DNA from: Micavibrio sp. UBA2638
GTDB lineage: Bacteria > Pseudomonadota > Alphaproteobacteria > Micavibrionales > Micavibrionaceae
NCBI GenBank assembly: GCA_002359735.1
Contig: DENS01000014.1
Coordinates: 1-31,922 of the forward strand
Length of the DNA stretch: 31,922 nucleotides
Direction: 5' to 3'
This document shows positions 25,501-31,922 of this stretch, piece by piece (within the stretch, counting starts at the first letter, position 1; every line of letters begins with the position of its first letter). The translations under genes and the position numbers were made by a program. Below the pieces are notes generated by a model. It ran no database searches. It was not told the DNA's origin and saw nothing but the letters and a program-made list of their open reading frames with translations.

Positions 25501-26786
25501 AAGAAACACACCGCATTCCATACGGCGCGCGCTTACTTGTTGAAGACGGCAAGAAGGTTAAAGCCGGTGATAAAATGGCAGAGTGGGACCCATACACAAT
25601 GCCGATTATCACGGAAAAAGATGGTGTCGCGAATTTCTTTGATCTTGTGGAAGGTGTTTCTGTCGTTGATCAGGTTGATGAAGCGACTGGTATTTCGTCT
25701 CGTAAGGTCATTGACTGGCGCTCACAGCCGAAAGGCTCTGATCTGAAGCCACGCATTTCCCTGCTGGATAAAAAAGGTGAGGTAATTAGCCTGCCGAATA
25801 ATCTGCCTGCGAATTACTACATGTCTGTGGATTCGATCCTGTCGATCGAAAACGGACAGGAAGTGAAAGCCGGTGATATTTTGGCACGTATTCCACGCGA
25901 AACATCAAAAACACGTGATATTACTGGTGGTCTGCCTCGCGTGGCCGAGCTTTTCGAAGCGCGTCGCCCGAAAGACTTCGCCGTTATCTCTGAAATCGAT
26001 GGCTATGTGGAATTTGGTAAAGACTACAAAGCCAAACGCCGTATTATTGTTAAGCCTGCCAATGCCGAAGATGGTGAGCCACGCGAGTACATGATCGCAA
26101 AAGGCTTGCATCTGGCTGTTCAGGAAGGTGACTTCGTCCGTAAGGGGGATGCGCTTTTGGATGGTGCCCTGGTACCGCACGATATTCTGGATGTTATGGG
26201 TGTTGAGGCTTTGGCCGATTACCTGACAAACGAAGTTCAGGATGTTTATCGCCTTCAAGGGGTGAAAATCAACGACAAGCACATTGAGGTTATTGTCCGC
26301 CAGATGCTGCAGAAAGTTGAGATTACCGAAGTGGGTGATACCACATATCTTGTGGGAGAGCTGGAAGACCGTGAAGTCTTTGAGCAGGCCAACCAGAAAT
26401 TTATTGATGAAGGTAAGCGTCCGGCCGTTGCCAAGCCTGTTCTTCAAGGTATTACAAAAGCCTCTCTTCAGACACGTAGCTTTATCTCGGCCGCATCGTT
26501 CCAGGAAACAACGCGCGTACTGACCGAAGCCGCGACACAAGGTAAGGTTGATCGCTTGTTTGGTTTGAAAGAGAACGTCATTGTGGGTCGTTTGATCCCC
26601 GCTGGTACCGGTGCTTATGTGAACGACATTAAACGTGTCGCCGCCGACCGTGACCGTGTTGCCATGGCCGCCCAACAAAGTGCCGAAGCAATTGACCATG
26701 GTCTTGACGCACCGGCCGCTTTGCCCGAGGGTGAAGGCGAAGGTGAAGCCTCTGGCGAAGAAGCGAAAGAAGCCGCAAACGGTTAA
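22560..26786 (+). CDS. rpoC: DNA-directed RNA polymerase subunit beta'
   Basis: A 1408-residue beta' subunit. The catalytic Mg-binding motif NADFDGDQM has D461, D463 and D465. The N-terminal zinc site uses C70, C72, C85 and C88, identical in spacing to E. coli. The second zinc site includes CDSEVGICATCYG. The C-terminal region has the alphaproteobacterial-style FGKDYKAKRR, and the end is an acidic tail rich in E, G and A (about the last 22 residues). AAGGAG precedes ATG 22560. A terminator follows 32 nt after the stop, so rpsL needs its own promoter. Confidence 0.98.
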   Translation: MNELMNLFGQPTGPQSFDSIRISIASPEQMLSWSFGEVKKPETINYRTFKPEKDGLFCARIFGPIKDYECLCGKYKRMKYKGIICEKCGVEVTLTKVRRERMGHIELAAPVAHIWFLKSLPSRIGLIMDMTLKDLERVLYFESFIVIEPGMTPLKPYQLLSEEEYMAAQDEYGEENFRAGIGAEAMKEILSSLDLELEKEKVEEGLAETNSEAKRKKFVKRLKLLEAFIESGTRPEWMILDVVPVLPPELRPLVPLDGGRFATSDLNDLYRRVINRNNRLKRLIELRAPDIIVRNEKRMLQESVDALFDNGRRGRVITGANKRPLKSLSDMLKGKQGRFRQNLLGKRVDYSGRSVIVVGPELKLHQCGIPKKMALELFKPFIYHKLEIYGLASTVKAAKKMVEKERPEVWDILEEVIREHPVMLNRAPTLHRLGIQAFEPTLIEGKAIQLHPLVCTAFNADFDGDQMAVHVPLSVEAQLEARCLMMSTNNILSPANGKPIIVPSQDIVLGLYYLSIALDGQQGEGMIFRGAGEIMHALENKVVSLHAKIKCRYHTVDENNEPITKIVESTAGRMIMSDLLPRHPEVPFDLINQVLTKKEISNVIDTVYRYCGQKESVIFADRMMKLGFKYACIAGISFGKDDLIIPEEKQKLVDTANEKVAEFEHQYQDGLITKGEKYNKVVDIWSKCTDDVADAMMSKINTLETGNMNAVYMMAHSGARGSAAQIRQLAGMRGLMAKPSGEIIETPIISNFKEGLTVLEYFNSTHGARKGLADTALKTANSGYLTRRLVDVAQDAIVTEKDCGSTRGISMKAVMNGADVVVSLAERILGRSAAVDILNPLNGEVIVKAGEIMDEVTSEQVETAGVDEVLVRSVLTCDSEVGICATCYGRDLARGTIVNVGEAIGVMAAQSIGEPGTQLTMRTFHIGGAAQKGAERSHVDASIAAKIEIRNKNIVKNSSGVSIVMGRNTEIALLDDKGKEKETHRIPYGARLLVEDGKKVKAGDKMAEWDPYTMPIITEKDGVANFFDLVEGVSVVDQVDEATGISSRKVIDWRSQPKGSDLKPRISLLDKKGEVISLPNNLPANYYMSVDSILSIENGQEVKAGDILARIPRETSKTRDITGGLPRVAELFEARRPKDFAVISEIDGYVEFGKDYKAKRRIIVKPANAEDGEPREYMIAKGLHLAVQEGDFVRKGDALLDGALVPHDILDVMGVEALADYLTNEVQDVYRLQGVKINDKHIEVIVRQMLQKVEITEVGDTTYLVGELEDREVFEQANQKFIDEGKRPAVAKPVLQGITKASLQTRSFISAASFQETTRVLTEAATQGKVDRLFGLKENVIVGRLIPAGTGAYVNDIKRVAADRDRVAMAAQQSAEAIDHGLDAPAALPEGEGEGEASGEEAKEAANG

Positions 26787-26817
26787 GACCTTGATTAATA
26801 AATAGCTATAAAAAGAT

Positions 26818-26852
26818 AAGGCCGCCTGCATGTTTGGGGTGGCCTTTTTTTA
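26818..26852 (+). terminator. Intrinsic terminator after rpoC
   Basis: AAGGCC and GGCCTT form the base of a hairpin, extended by inner CC/GG pairs, followed by seven T. It ends rpoBC transcription before the convergent membrane-protein gene. Confidence 0.8.
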
Positions 26853-26931
26853 TGTAGGTGCAGGCATAGGGATTTATGCGCCGTTTTGTTGCCAGTGATG
26901 TGCATAAAGCGGCGTGAGGGTAAGCGCCTGA

Positions 26932-28491
26932 TTATTCTGGTCTGTTTAGCGTGTAAACATCATAGAGAATGGGAAAATCCGTATCGAAATTCGTACCGGT
27001 GAAATAATAACGGCGATTGTCTTTTAATGTGTGATCATAATCATAACGCGATAAAATTTTTTCCAGCTCCACATTCTGTTTCATATACGCCATAAGATCA
27101 AAATTTTTGATGCCGCCGCGGGTCATATTCGTGGCAATGATCAGGCGTTTGGGCGCATAGCGTTCGAAATCTTCCGCCATATAATGAAGGTGCTTTTGCC
27201 TTAGGGCTTCATCTTCCGCGTGCTTGACGGCGTAATCCAGCCACCATAATCCGGGGTAGCGTGAGGCATGCTGTTCCCCGCTATAAACTGCGATTTGAAA
27301 TATGATCTCCATATTTTCCGAGAAGATGAAATGTGGGCAGGGGCTTTCGCATTGCTCAATTTCCTTGCTCAATGGTGTTGTCATATATTCGCTGTGGGTT
27401 GGGAAATCCTGCAAAGGCGGGCGGATAGTATAGGCCCCTGTCAGCGCGATTACTAACGTTACGCATGCGGCGGTGCAGGCCTGCTTGTTTCTGAATACGA
27501 ATGTTTGTATCAGGCTCCATGTTAATACAACCAGCGCCATATATAAAAACGATAGGCCCGCAATGGTGTGATAGGTAAAGTTTTTACCCTGCAGATAATA
27601 CAGGAAGAAAGCGATGAGGCTGGCCAGAACCAGTGCGTTGATCGCTTCATGATGATCTTTCGGGATGGGGAGGAAATATGCGCCCGCCACAACGAAAAGG
27701 CAAAAACTCGCATAATAAAAGAAATAGGGAAAAATATTCTTGGACAGGTCACCCAGATAAATTGTCAGGAAATCCTGGAATATTTTATCCGGGTATTCCG
27801 GGAATATAGTCAATAGAATGAGGGCGTAACAGATGACACTGGCGGCCAGGCCTTGAAAGTCAGGGCTACGGAATACGGGCATTATGGCCTTGTTTTTATA
27901 TAGGCGGTGTACAAAAACAATTGCTGGAAATAATCCGTAATGTGGTTTGATCAGCAATAAAAGGCCGCCGAAAAAGAATCCGGCGCGGGCATATGCCGGA
28001 TGAAAACGGTGACCGTTGGTAATGGCAATTTGCGCCAGCAATACGGGCACCAATGTTAAAAATACATAGTGGTCGCGTTCACTGAAATAGATATTACCCG
28101 GCATAAAGATGCCCGCAAGCAGGAATGCGATGAACAGAATGGATGACAGCCTGTTATCCGTAAAAACATTTGTTTTCTTCAGTAAATAGAGCAGGCATCC
28201 GGCGGCCATTAGAATGTAGATGAGCCCGAATAAAGCGGGCGTGAATTGCAGGGGGATACCAAGCAAAGTATGCAGCCAATATTGCGGTATATAAATAATA
28301 AGGCTCATTGGCGGATTTGGCTCGTAAAAATCGCTTACATATCGTCCACCTTGTAAAAGACGTTCTGCGACGATCAATAACCACGCGTGATTGGTGTTTA
28401 ATGCAATCTGGAATTGTTGCCACAGCATTGGCAGGGCGCCGATGAATGCGGGCAGGCATAATAGAGATATGCATTTCGTTTGATTTTTCAT
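26932..28491 (-). CDS. Polytopic membrane protein, probable GT-C-type glycosyltransferase
   Basis: A 519-residue integral membrane protein with about ten predicted helices in the first 350 residues and a soluble C-terminal domain. The first loop holds GGRYVSDFYEPNPPMSL (49-63), resembling the acidic PxD..PP loop of ArnT/PMT-like GT-C transferases, and a second loop has SERDHYVFL, similar to the QREH motif of this group. That suggests transfer of a sugar from a lipid carrier at the outer face of the membrane; acceptor and sugar are unknown. No good ribosome-binding site is seen before the ATG at 28491. It stands alone on the reverse strand between rpoC and rpsL. A polysaccharide polymerase is an alternative. 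Confidence 0.6.
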   Translation of the reverse strand: MKNQTKCISLLCLPAFIGALPMLWQQFQIALNTNHAWLLIVAERLLQGGRYVSDFYEPNPPMSLIIYIPQYWLHTLLGIPLQFTPALFGLIYILMAAGCLLYLLKKTNVFTDNRLSSILFIAFLLAGIFMPGNIYFSERDHYVFLTLVPVLLAQIAITNGHRFHPAYARAGFFFGGLLLLIKPHYGLFPAIVFVHRLYKNKAIMPVFRSPDFQGLAASVICYALILLTIFPEYPDKIFQDFLTIYLGDLSKNIFPYFFYYASFCLFVVAGAYFLPIPKDHHEAINALVLASLIAFFLYYLQGKNFTYHTIAGLSFLYMALVVLTWSLIQTFVFRNKQACTAACVTLVIALTGAYTIRPPLQDFPTHSEYMTTPLSKEIEQCESPCPHFIFSENMEIIFQIAVYSGEQHASRYPGLWWLDYAVKHAEDEALRQKHLHYMAEDFERYAPKRLIIATNMTRGGIKNFDLMAYMKQNVELEKILSRYDYDHTLKDNRRYYFTGTNFDTDFPILYDVYTLNRPE

Positions 28492-28574
28492 GATATGTAA
28501 AGCGATTGAAAGGGGCGGGAATGCAATGCAATAAGTGTACGCTATTCCGGTCTTATAAAAAATACAAAATTTGC

Positions 28575-28603
28575 TTGACCTGTTTGCCGTATTTCAATAT
28601 AGT
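28575..28603 (+). promoter_or_regulatory. Predicted upstream promoter (P1) of rpsL-rpsG-fusA-tuf
   Basis: TTGACC, a 17-nt spacer and TATAGT, both close to consensus. Transcription would start about 185 nt before rpsL. Confidence 0.65.
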
Positions 28604-28719
28604 CCGCGCATTCGATGACTTGCGCGTTTCAGTCTCATTTTAGAAAAAAGAACCGCGCGCATCATCCGAGAATACGGATGCTCTGCATTTCGCCCTTATC
28701 AGGCTAACGCGAATATGTG

Positions 28720-28748
28720 TTGACAAGACATTATATTCTGCGCTAAAT
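28720..28748 (+). promoter_or_regulatory. Predicted downstream promoter (P2) of rpsL-rpsG-fusA-tuf
   Basis: Consensus TTGACA, a 17-nt spacer and CTAAAT, giving a start about 40 nt before rpsL. Together with P1 it suggests tandem promoters for the str operon. Confidence 0.55.
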
Positions 28749-28795
28749 GCACCCATCCAAAATTTTGAATTGTTTAAAAAAGTGAAGGTTAAGGT

Positions 28796-29167
28796 ATGCC
28801 AACCATTCAACAGTTAATTCGCAAACCGCGCGAGCAGGTTATTAAACGTAAAAAGAACAGAGCGCTGAAAAGTAATCCTCAGCGCCGTGGTGTGTGTACA
28901 CGTGTGTATACAACGACCCCTAAAAAGCCAAACTCTGCCTTGCGTAAGGTGGCGAAGGTTCGTTTGACTACAGGTCACGAAGTGATCTGTTATATCCCGG
29001 GTGAGGGCCATAACCTGCAGGAGCACTCTGTTGTGCTGGTGCGCGGTGGTCGTGTTAAAGACTTGCCGGGTGTTCGTTACACTATCGTGCGCGGTGCGCT
29101 TGATACGCAAGGTGTTAAAGATCGTAAGCAATCACGTTCACGTTACGGCGTGAAGCGTCCTAAATAA
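28796..29167 (+). CDS. rpsL: 30S ribosomal protein S12
   Basis: A 123-residue S12 at the decoding centre. TTPKKPNSALRK keeps K43 and VKDLPGVRY keeps K88, the positions changed in streptomycin-resistant strains, so the sequence looks wild type. D89 is the usual methylthiolation site. Residue 96 is Thr where His is common (PGVRYH), a small peculiarity. GAAGGTTAAGG precedes the ATG. rpsG follows after 12 nt. Confidence 0.98.
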   Translation: MPTIQQLIRKPREQVIKRKKNRALKSNPQRRGVCTRVYTTTPKKPNSALRKVAKVRLTTGHEVICYIPGEGHNLQEHSVVLVRGGRVKDLPGVRYTIVRGALDTQGVKDRKQSRSRYGVKRPK

Positions 29168-29179
29168 GAGGTACAGTAT

Positions 29180-29695
29180 ATGTCACGTCGTCATAGAGCA
29201 GAAAAACGCGAAGTTCTACCTGATCCGAAATTCGGTGATGTGGTTCTGACAAAGTTCATGAATAACATCATGGTTGATGGTAAGAAATCTGTTGCCGAGA
29301 AGATCGTATATGGTGCGATTGAGATCCTGGAGAAAAAGGGCGCAAATGATGTTAAGGCTGATGGTGAAGCCGATTCAATTGCTGCAAAGTCAAAAGGGTT
29401 GCGTTTGTTCCATGATGCCCTGAAGAACGTTAAGCCGAAACTGGAAGTGCGTTCACGCCGCGTTGGTGGTGCGACATACCAGGTGCCGGTTGAGGTGCGC
29501 AGCGATCGTGCGCTGGCCTTGGCCATTCGCTGGTTGATTGATGCGGCCCGTAAGCGCAGTGAAAACACAATGGTTGATCGTTTGGCGAATGAATTGCTGG
29601 ATGCGGCCAATGACCGTGGTTCTGCCGTGAAGAAGCGTGACGACACCCACAAAATGGCGGATGCAAACAAGGCGTTTGCGCATTACCGCTGGTAA
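29180..29695 (+). CDS. rpsG: 30S ribosomal protein S7 with internal insertion
   Basis: A 171-residue S7, which nucleates assembly of the 30S head; alphaproteobacterial S7 is usually 156 residues. The start MSRRHRAEKREVLPDPKFGD and the end FAHYRW are canonical, as is RRVGGATYQVPVEVR. The extra 15 residues lie at about positions 52-72 (KKGANDVKADGEADSIAAK), within the loop before FHDAL. The reading frame is intact. AGAGG lies upstream of the ATG. fusA follows after 29 nt. Confidence 0.97.
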   Translation: MSRRHRAEKREVLPDPKFGDVVLTKFMNNIMVDGKKSVAEKIVYGAIEILEKKGANDVKADGEADSIAAKSKGLRLFHDALKNVKPKLEVRSRRVGGATYQVPVEVRSDRALALAIRWLIDAARKRSENTMVDRLANELLDAANDRGSAVKKRDDTHKMADANKAFAHYRW

Positions 29696-29724
29696 CAAAC
29701 AGATAAAATAGAGAGATAGCTGAT

Positions 29725-31836
29725 ATGGCACGCGAACATAACATTGAAAATTACCGCAACTTCGGGATTATGGCGCATATTGATGCGGGTAAGACCACAA
29801 CAACAGAACGTATTTTGTTCTATTCCGGTAAGTCTCACAAAATCGGTGAGGTGCATGATGGCGCCGCAACGATGGACTGGATGGAGCAGGAGCAAGAGCG
29901 CGGTATTACAATTACATCGGCTGCGACGACAACATTCTGGGACTCGCCGAAAGATGGCCCTTATAATGGCCAGCGTTTCCGTTTTAACATCATTGACACC
30001 CCGGGTCACGTTGACTTCACGATTGAGGTTGAGCGTTCATTGCGCGTGCTGGATGGCGCGGTAACGGTTCTTGATGCCAATGCCGGTGTTGAGCCGCAGA
30101 CAGAAACTGTATGGCGTCAGGCTGATAAGTATAAAGTGCCGCGCATGATTTTCGTGAATAAAATGGATAAGGTCGGCGCAGACTTCTATAATTGTCTGGA
30201 CTCAATTGTTGAGCGTTTCGGTTGTACGCCTGCTGTCATTCAGCTTCCTATCGGGGCAGAAAATGATTATCAGGGGCATATTGACCTTGTGAAAATGAAA
30301 GCTGTTGTCTGGGATGGTGAGCAGCTGGGCGCGTCTTTCTCTTATCAGGATATTCCTGCGGACCTGCAGGCAAAAGCTGAAGAGTACCGCGAGAAATTGG
30401 TTGAATTGGCTGTTGAGCAGGATGATGCGGCCATGGAAGCCTATCTGGAAGGAAATGAGCCGGATATCAACACTTTGAAAAAATGTATCCGCAAGGGAAC
30501 AGTAAATAATATTTTTGTTCCTGTTTTGTGTGGTACGGCTTTCAAGAACAAGGGCGTTCAAACAATGCTTGATGCGGTTGTTGAATATTTACCGTCACCA
30601 CTTGATATTGGCGCCGTTAAAGGGGTTGATGTTAATGATTCTGAAAAAGAGGACTCACGCGATCCTAAGGATGATGCGCCGTTTTCAGCATTGGCTTTTA
30701 AAATTATGAATGACCCGTTTGTTGGTTCTTTGACATTTGCCCGTATCTATTCCGGTACATTGCAGTCCGGTTCCTATGTGCAAAACACGATTAAAGATAA
30801 ACGCGAACGTATTGGCCGTATGTTGCTGATGCATTCGAATAACCGTGAAGAAATCAAAGAGGCGCATGCTGGTGATATTGTGGCTCTGGTTGGTCTGAAA
30901 GACACGACCACAGGCGATACGTTGTGTGATCAGCAAAATCCGATTATTCTGGACCCGATGGACTTCCCTAAACCGGTTATCGAGATTGCTGTTGAGCCTA
31001 AAACCAAGGCTGACCAGGAAAAAATGTCTCAGGCTCTACAGCGCCTTGCGGCGGAGGATCCATCATTTGGCGTGTCTGTTGATCATGAATCTGGTCAAAC
31101 AATTATTAAAGGGCAGGGCGAATTGCACCTTGATATTATCGTTGACCGCATGAAGCGCGAATTTAAGGTGGAAGCCAATATTGGTGCGCCACAGGTTGCT
31201 TACCGTGAAACAATCACAAAAGTGACGGAAATTTCCTACACACACAAAAAGCAAACAGGTGGCTCCGGTCAGTTCGCGAAAATCGATCTTATTTTCTCTC
31301 CTGTTGAGGCCGGCGAAGGGTATAGCTTCGAATCCAAGATTGTTGGTGGTAACGTGCCAAAAGAATACATTCCTGGTGTGGAGAAAGGGCTGCTTCAAGC
31401 GCAGGAGACAGGTATTATTGCAGGATTCCCTGTTGTGGATTTCAAGGTTCAGTTGGTTGATGGTGCATATCACGATGTTGACTCCAGTGTTATGGCTTTC
31501 GAAATTGCTGCTAAGGCTGCGTTCCGTGAGGCAATGCAGAAAGCTGGTCCTCAGCTTCTGGAGCCTATGATGAAAGTTGAAGTTTTGACACCGGAAGAAT
31601 ATATGGGTGATATCATTGGTGATTTGAACTCACGCCGTGGTCAGGTTAATTCGATGGGCGATCGCGGTAATGCAAAAGTGATTTCCGCCTTTGTTCCTCT
31701 GGCCAATATGTTTGGATATATCAACAATTTGCGTTCTATGTCACAGGGGCGTGCTCAGTATATCATGCAGTTTGCACATTATGAGCCGGTACCTGCGCAG
31801 ATCGCCGCTGAAGTTAAAGAAAAACTTGGCGCCTAA
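29725..31836 (+). CDS. fusA: Elongation factor G
   Basis: A 703-residue GTPase that drives translocation and, with RRF, ribosome recycling. GTP-binding motifs are AHIDAGKT (17-24), RGITITSAATT (switch I), DTPGHVDF and NKMD. The C-terminal part contains YIPGVEKG and RGRAQYIMQF-like SQGRAQYIMQF. Length is normal. GAGAGATAG is a weak ribosome-binding site before the ATG. tuf starts 28 nt after the stop, as in most str operons. Confidence 0.98.
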   Translation: MAREHNIENYRNFGIMAHIDAGKTTTTERILFYSGKSHKIGEVHDGAATMDWMEQEQERGITITSAATTTFWDSPKDGPYNGQRFRFNIIDTPGHVDFTIEVERSLRVLDGAVTVLDANAGVEPQTETVWRQADKYKVPRMIFVNKMDKVGADFYNCLDSIVERFGCTPAVIQLPIGAENDYQGHIDLVKMKAVVWDGEQLGASFSYQDIPADLQAKAEEYREKLVELAVEQDDAAMEAYLEGNEPDINTLKKCIRKGTVNNIFVPVLCGTAFKNKGVQTMLDAVVEYLPSPLDIGAVKGVDVNDSEKEDSRDPKDDAPFSALAFKIMNDPFVGSLTFARIYSGTLQSGSYVQNTIKDKRERIGRMLLMHSNNREEIKEAHAGDIVALVGLKDTTTGDTLCDQQNPIILDPMDFPKPVIEIAVEPKTKADQEKMSQALQRLAAEDPSFGVSVDHESGQTIIKGQGELHLDIIVDRMKREFKVEANIGAPQVAYRETITKVTEISYTHKKQTGGSGQFAKIDLIFSPVEAGEGYSFESKIVGGNVPKEYIPGVEKGLLQAQETGIIAGFPVVDFKVQLVDGAYHDVDSSVMAFEIAAKAAFREAMQKAGPQLLEPMMKVEVLTPEEYMGDIIGDLNSRRGQVNSMGDRGNAKVISAFVPLANMFGYINNLRSMSQGRAQYIMQFAHYEPVPAQIAAEVKEKLGA

Positions 31837-31863
31837 ATCAGATTTAAAAAAGGAGACTAAAAG

Positions 31864-31922
31864 ATGTCAAAAGAAAAATTCGAAAGAAATAAACCCCACG
31901 TAAACGTTGGAACTATAGGGCA
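31864..31922 (+). CDS. tuf: Elongation factor Tu, 5' end only (right copy, runs off the window)
   Basis: The reading frame gives MSKEKFERNKPHVNVGTIG before the window ends, the EF-Tu N-terminus just before the GTP-binding loop. AAAAAGGAG lies 7-9 nt before the ATG. It is the fourth gene of the rpsL-rpsG-fusA-tuf operon. Both tuf copies use the rare-looking AGA for Arg8 although neighbours prefer CGT and CGC. Confidence 0.95.
   Translation, partial: MSKEKFERNKPHVNVGTIG

Larger units (their letters stand above)
28492..28795. other. Divergent intergenic region between the GT-C-like gene and rpsL
   Basis: About 304 bp with no gene. It contains two predicted rpsL promoters (28575-28603 and 28720-28748). 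Between them is a small perfect inverted repeat CATCCG/CGGATG (28663-28680), which may be a hairpin in the long mRNA. No clear promoter is seen for the reverse-strand gene. Confidence 0.6.

Noticed and set aside
25905..26831. Reverse ORF of 308 codons over the end of rpoC
   Set aside because: It is antisense to rpoC with no protein features; a shadow of codon bias.

Overview
The window looks like a piece of an alphaproteobacterial chromosome of moderate G+C (roughly 45-50% by eye). The evidence is the gene order secE-nusG-rplK-rplA-rplJ-rplL-rpoB-rpoC ... rpsL-rpsG-fusA-tuf, the style of the RpoB, RpoC and S12 sequences, and a split P-protein in the glycine cleavage system. The genus cannot be fixed from sequence alone. 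The DNA is densely coding. No insertion sequence, prophage, CRISPR array or rRNA gene was seen.

Layout. (1) Positions 1-1211, minus strand: the first 11 codons of one tuf gene (EF-Tu) with its promoter, a DMT-type membrane transporter, and tRNA-Gly(UCC). (2) 1535-2647, plus: a leucine/branched-chain amino-acid dehydrogenase, closed by a bidirectional terminator. (3) 8122-2762, minus: the three-gene stress module prkA - DUF444/yeaH - spoVR/ycgB, with a 12-bp hairpin between the first two genes. (4) 8129-8800: about 670 bp holding at most one tiny ORF. (5) 8801-13209, plus: gcvT-gcvH-gcvPA-gcvPB, the glycine cleavage system without its L-protein. (6) 14227-13206, minus: a translationally coupled TerD-domain and DUF423 pair. 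(7) 14441-26786, plus: secE-nusG, rplK-rplA, rplJ-rplL and rpoB-rpoC. Hairpin terminators follow nusG, rplA, rplL and rpoC, and the rplK, rplJ and rpoB units each have a recognisable promoter and a leader of about 110-190 nt, so this is a chain of separate transcription units. (8) 28491-26932, minus: a GT-C-type polytopic membrane protein sitting where rpoC and rpsL are usually adjacent. (9) 28796 to the end, plus: rpsL-rpsG-fusA and the first 59 nt of a second tuf, driven by two predicted promoters.

Together the genes cover protein export and translation/transcription core functions (SecE, NusG, L11, L1, L10, L7/L12, RNAP beta and beta', S12, S7, EF-G, EF-Tu), one-carbon and branched-chain amino-acid catabolism (gcv genes, LeuDH), and stress or starvation signalling (PrkA module, TerD).

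The most notable points are: two outward-facing tuf starts exactly at the two window ends, which bound a segment of about 31.8 kb with inverted copies; a 15-residue insertion in S7; interleaved inverted repeats (possible pseudoknot) between rplJ and rplL; an attenuator-like element in the rpoB leader; and the complete PrkA-DUF444-SpoVR module, whose biochemical role is still poorly understood. I found no clearly new multigene system; most of the window is conserved core genome.
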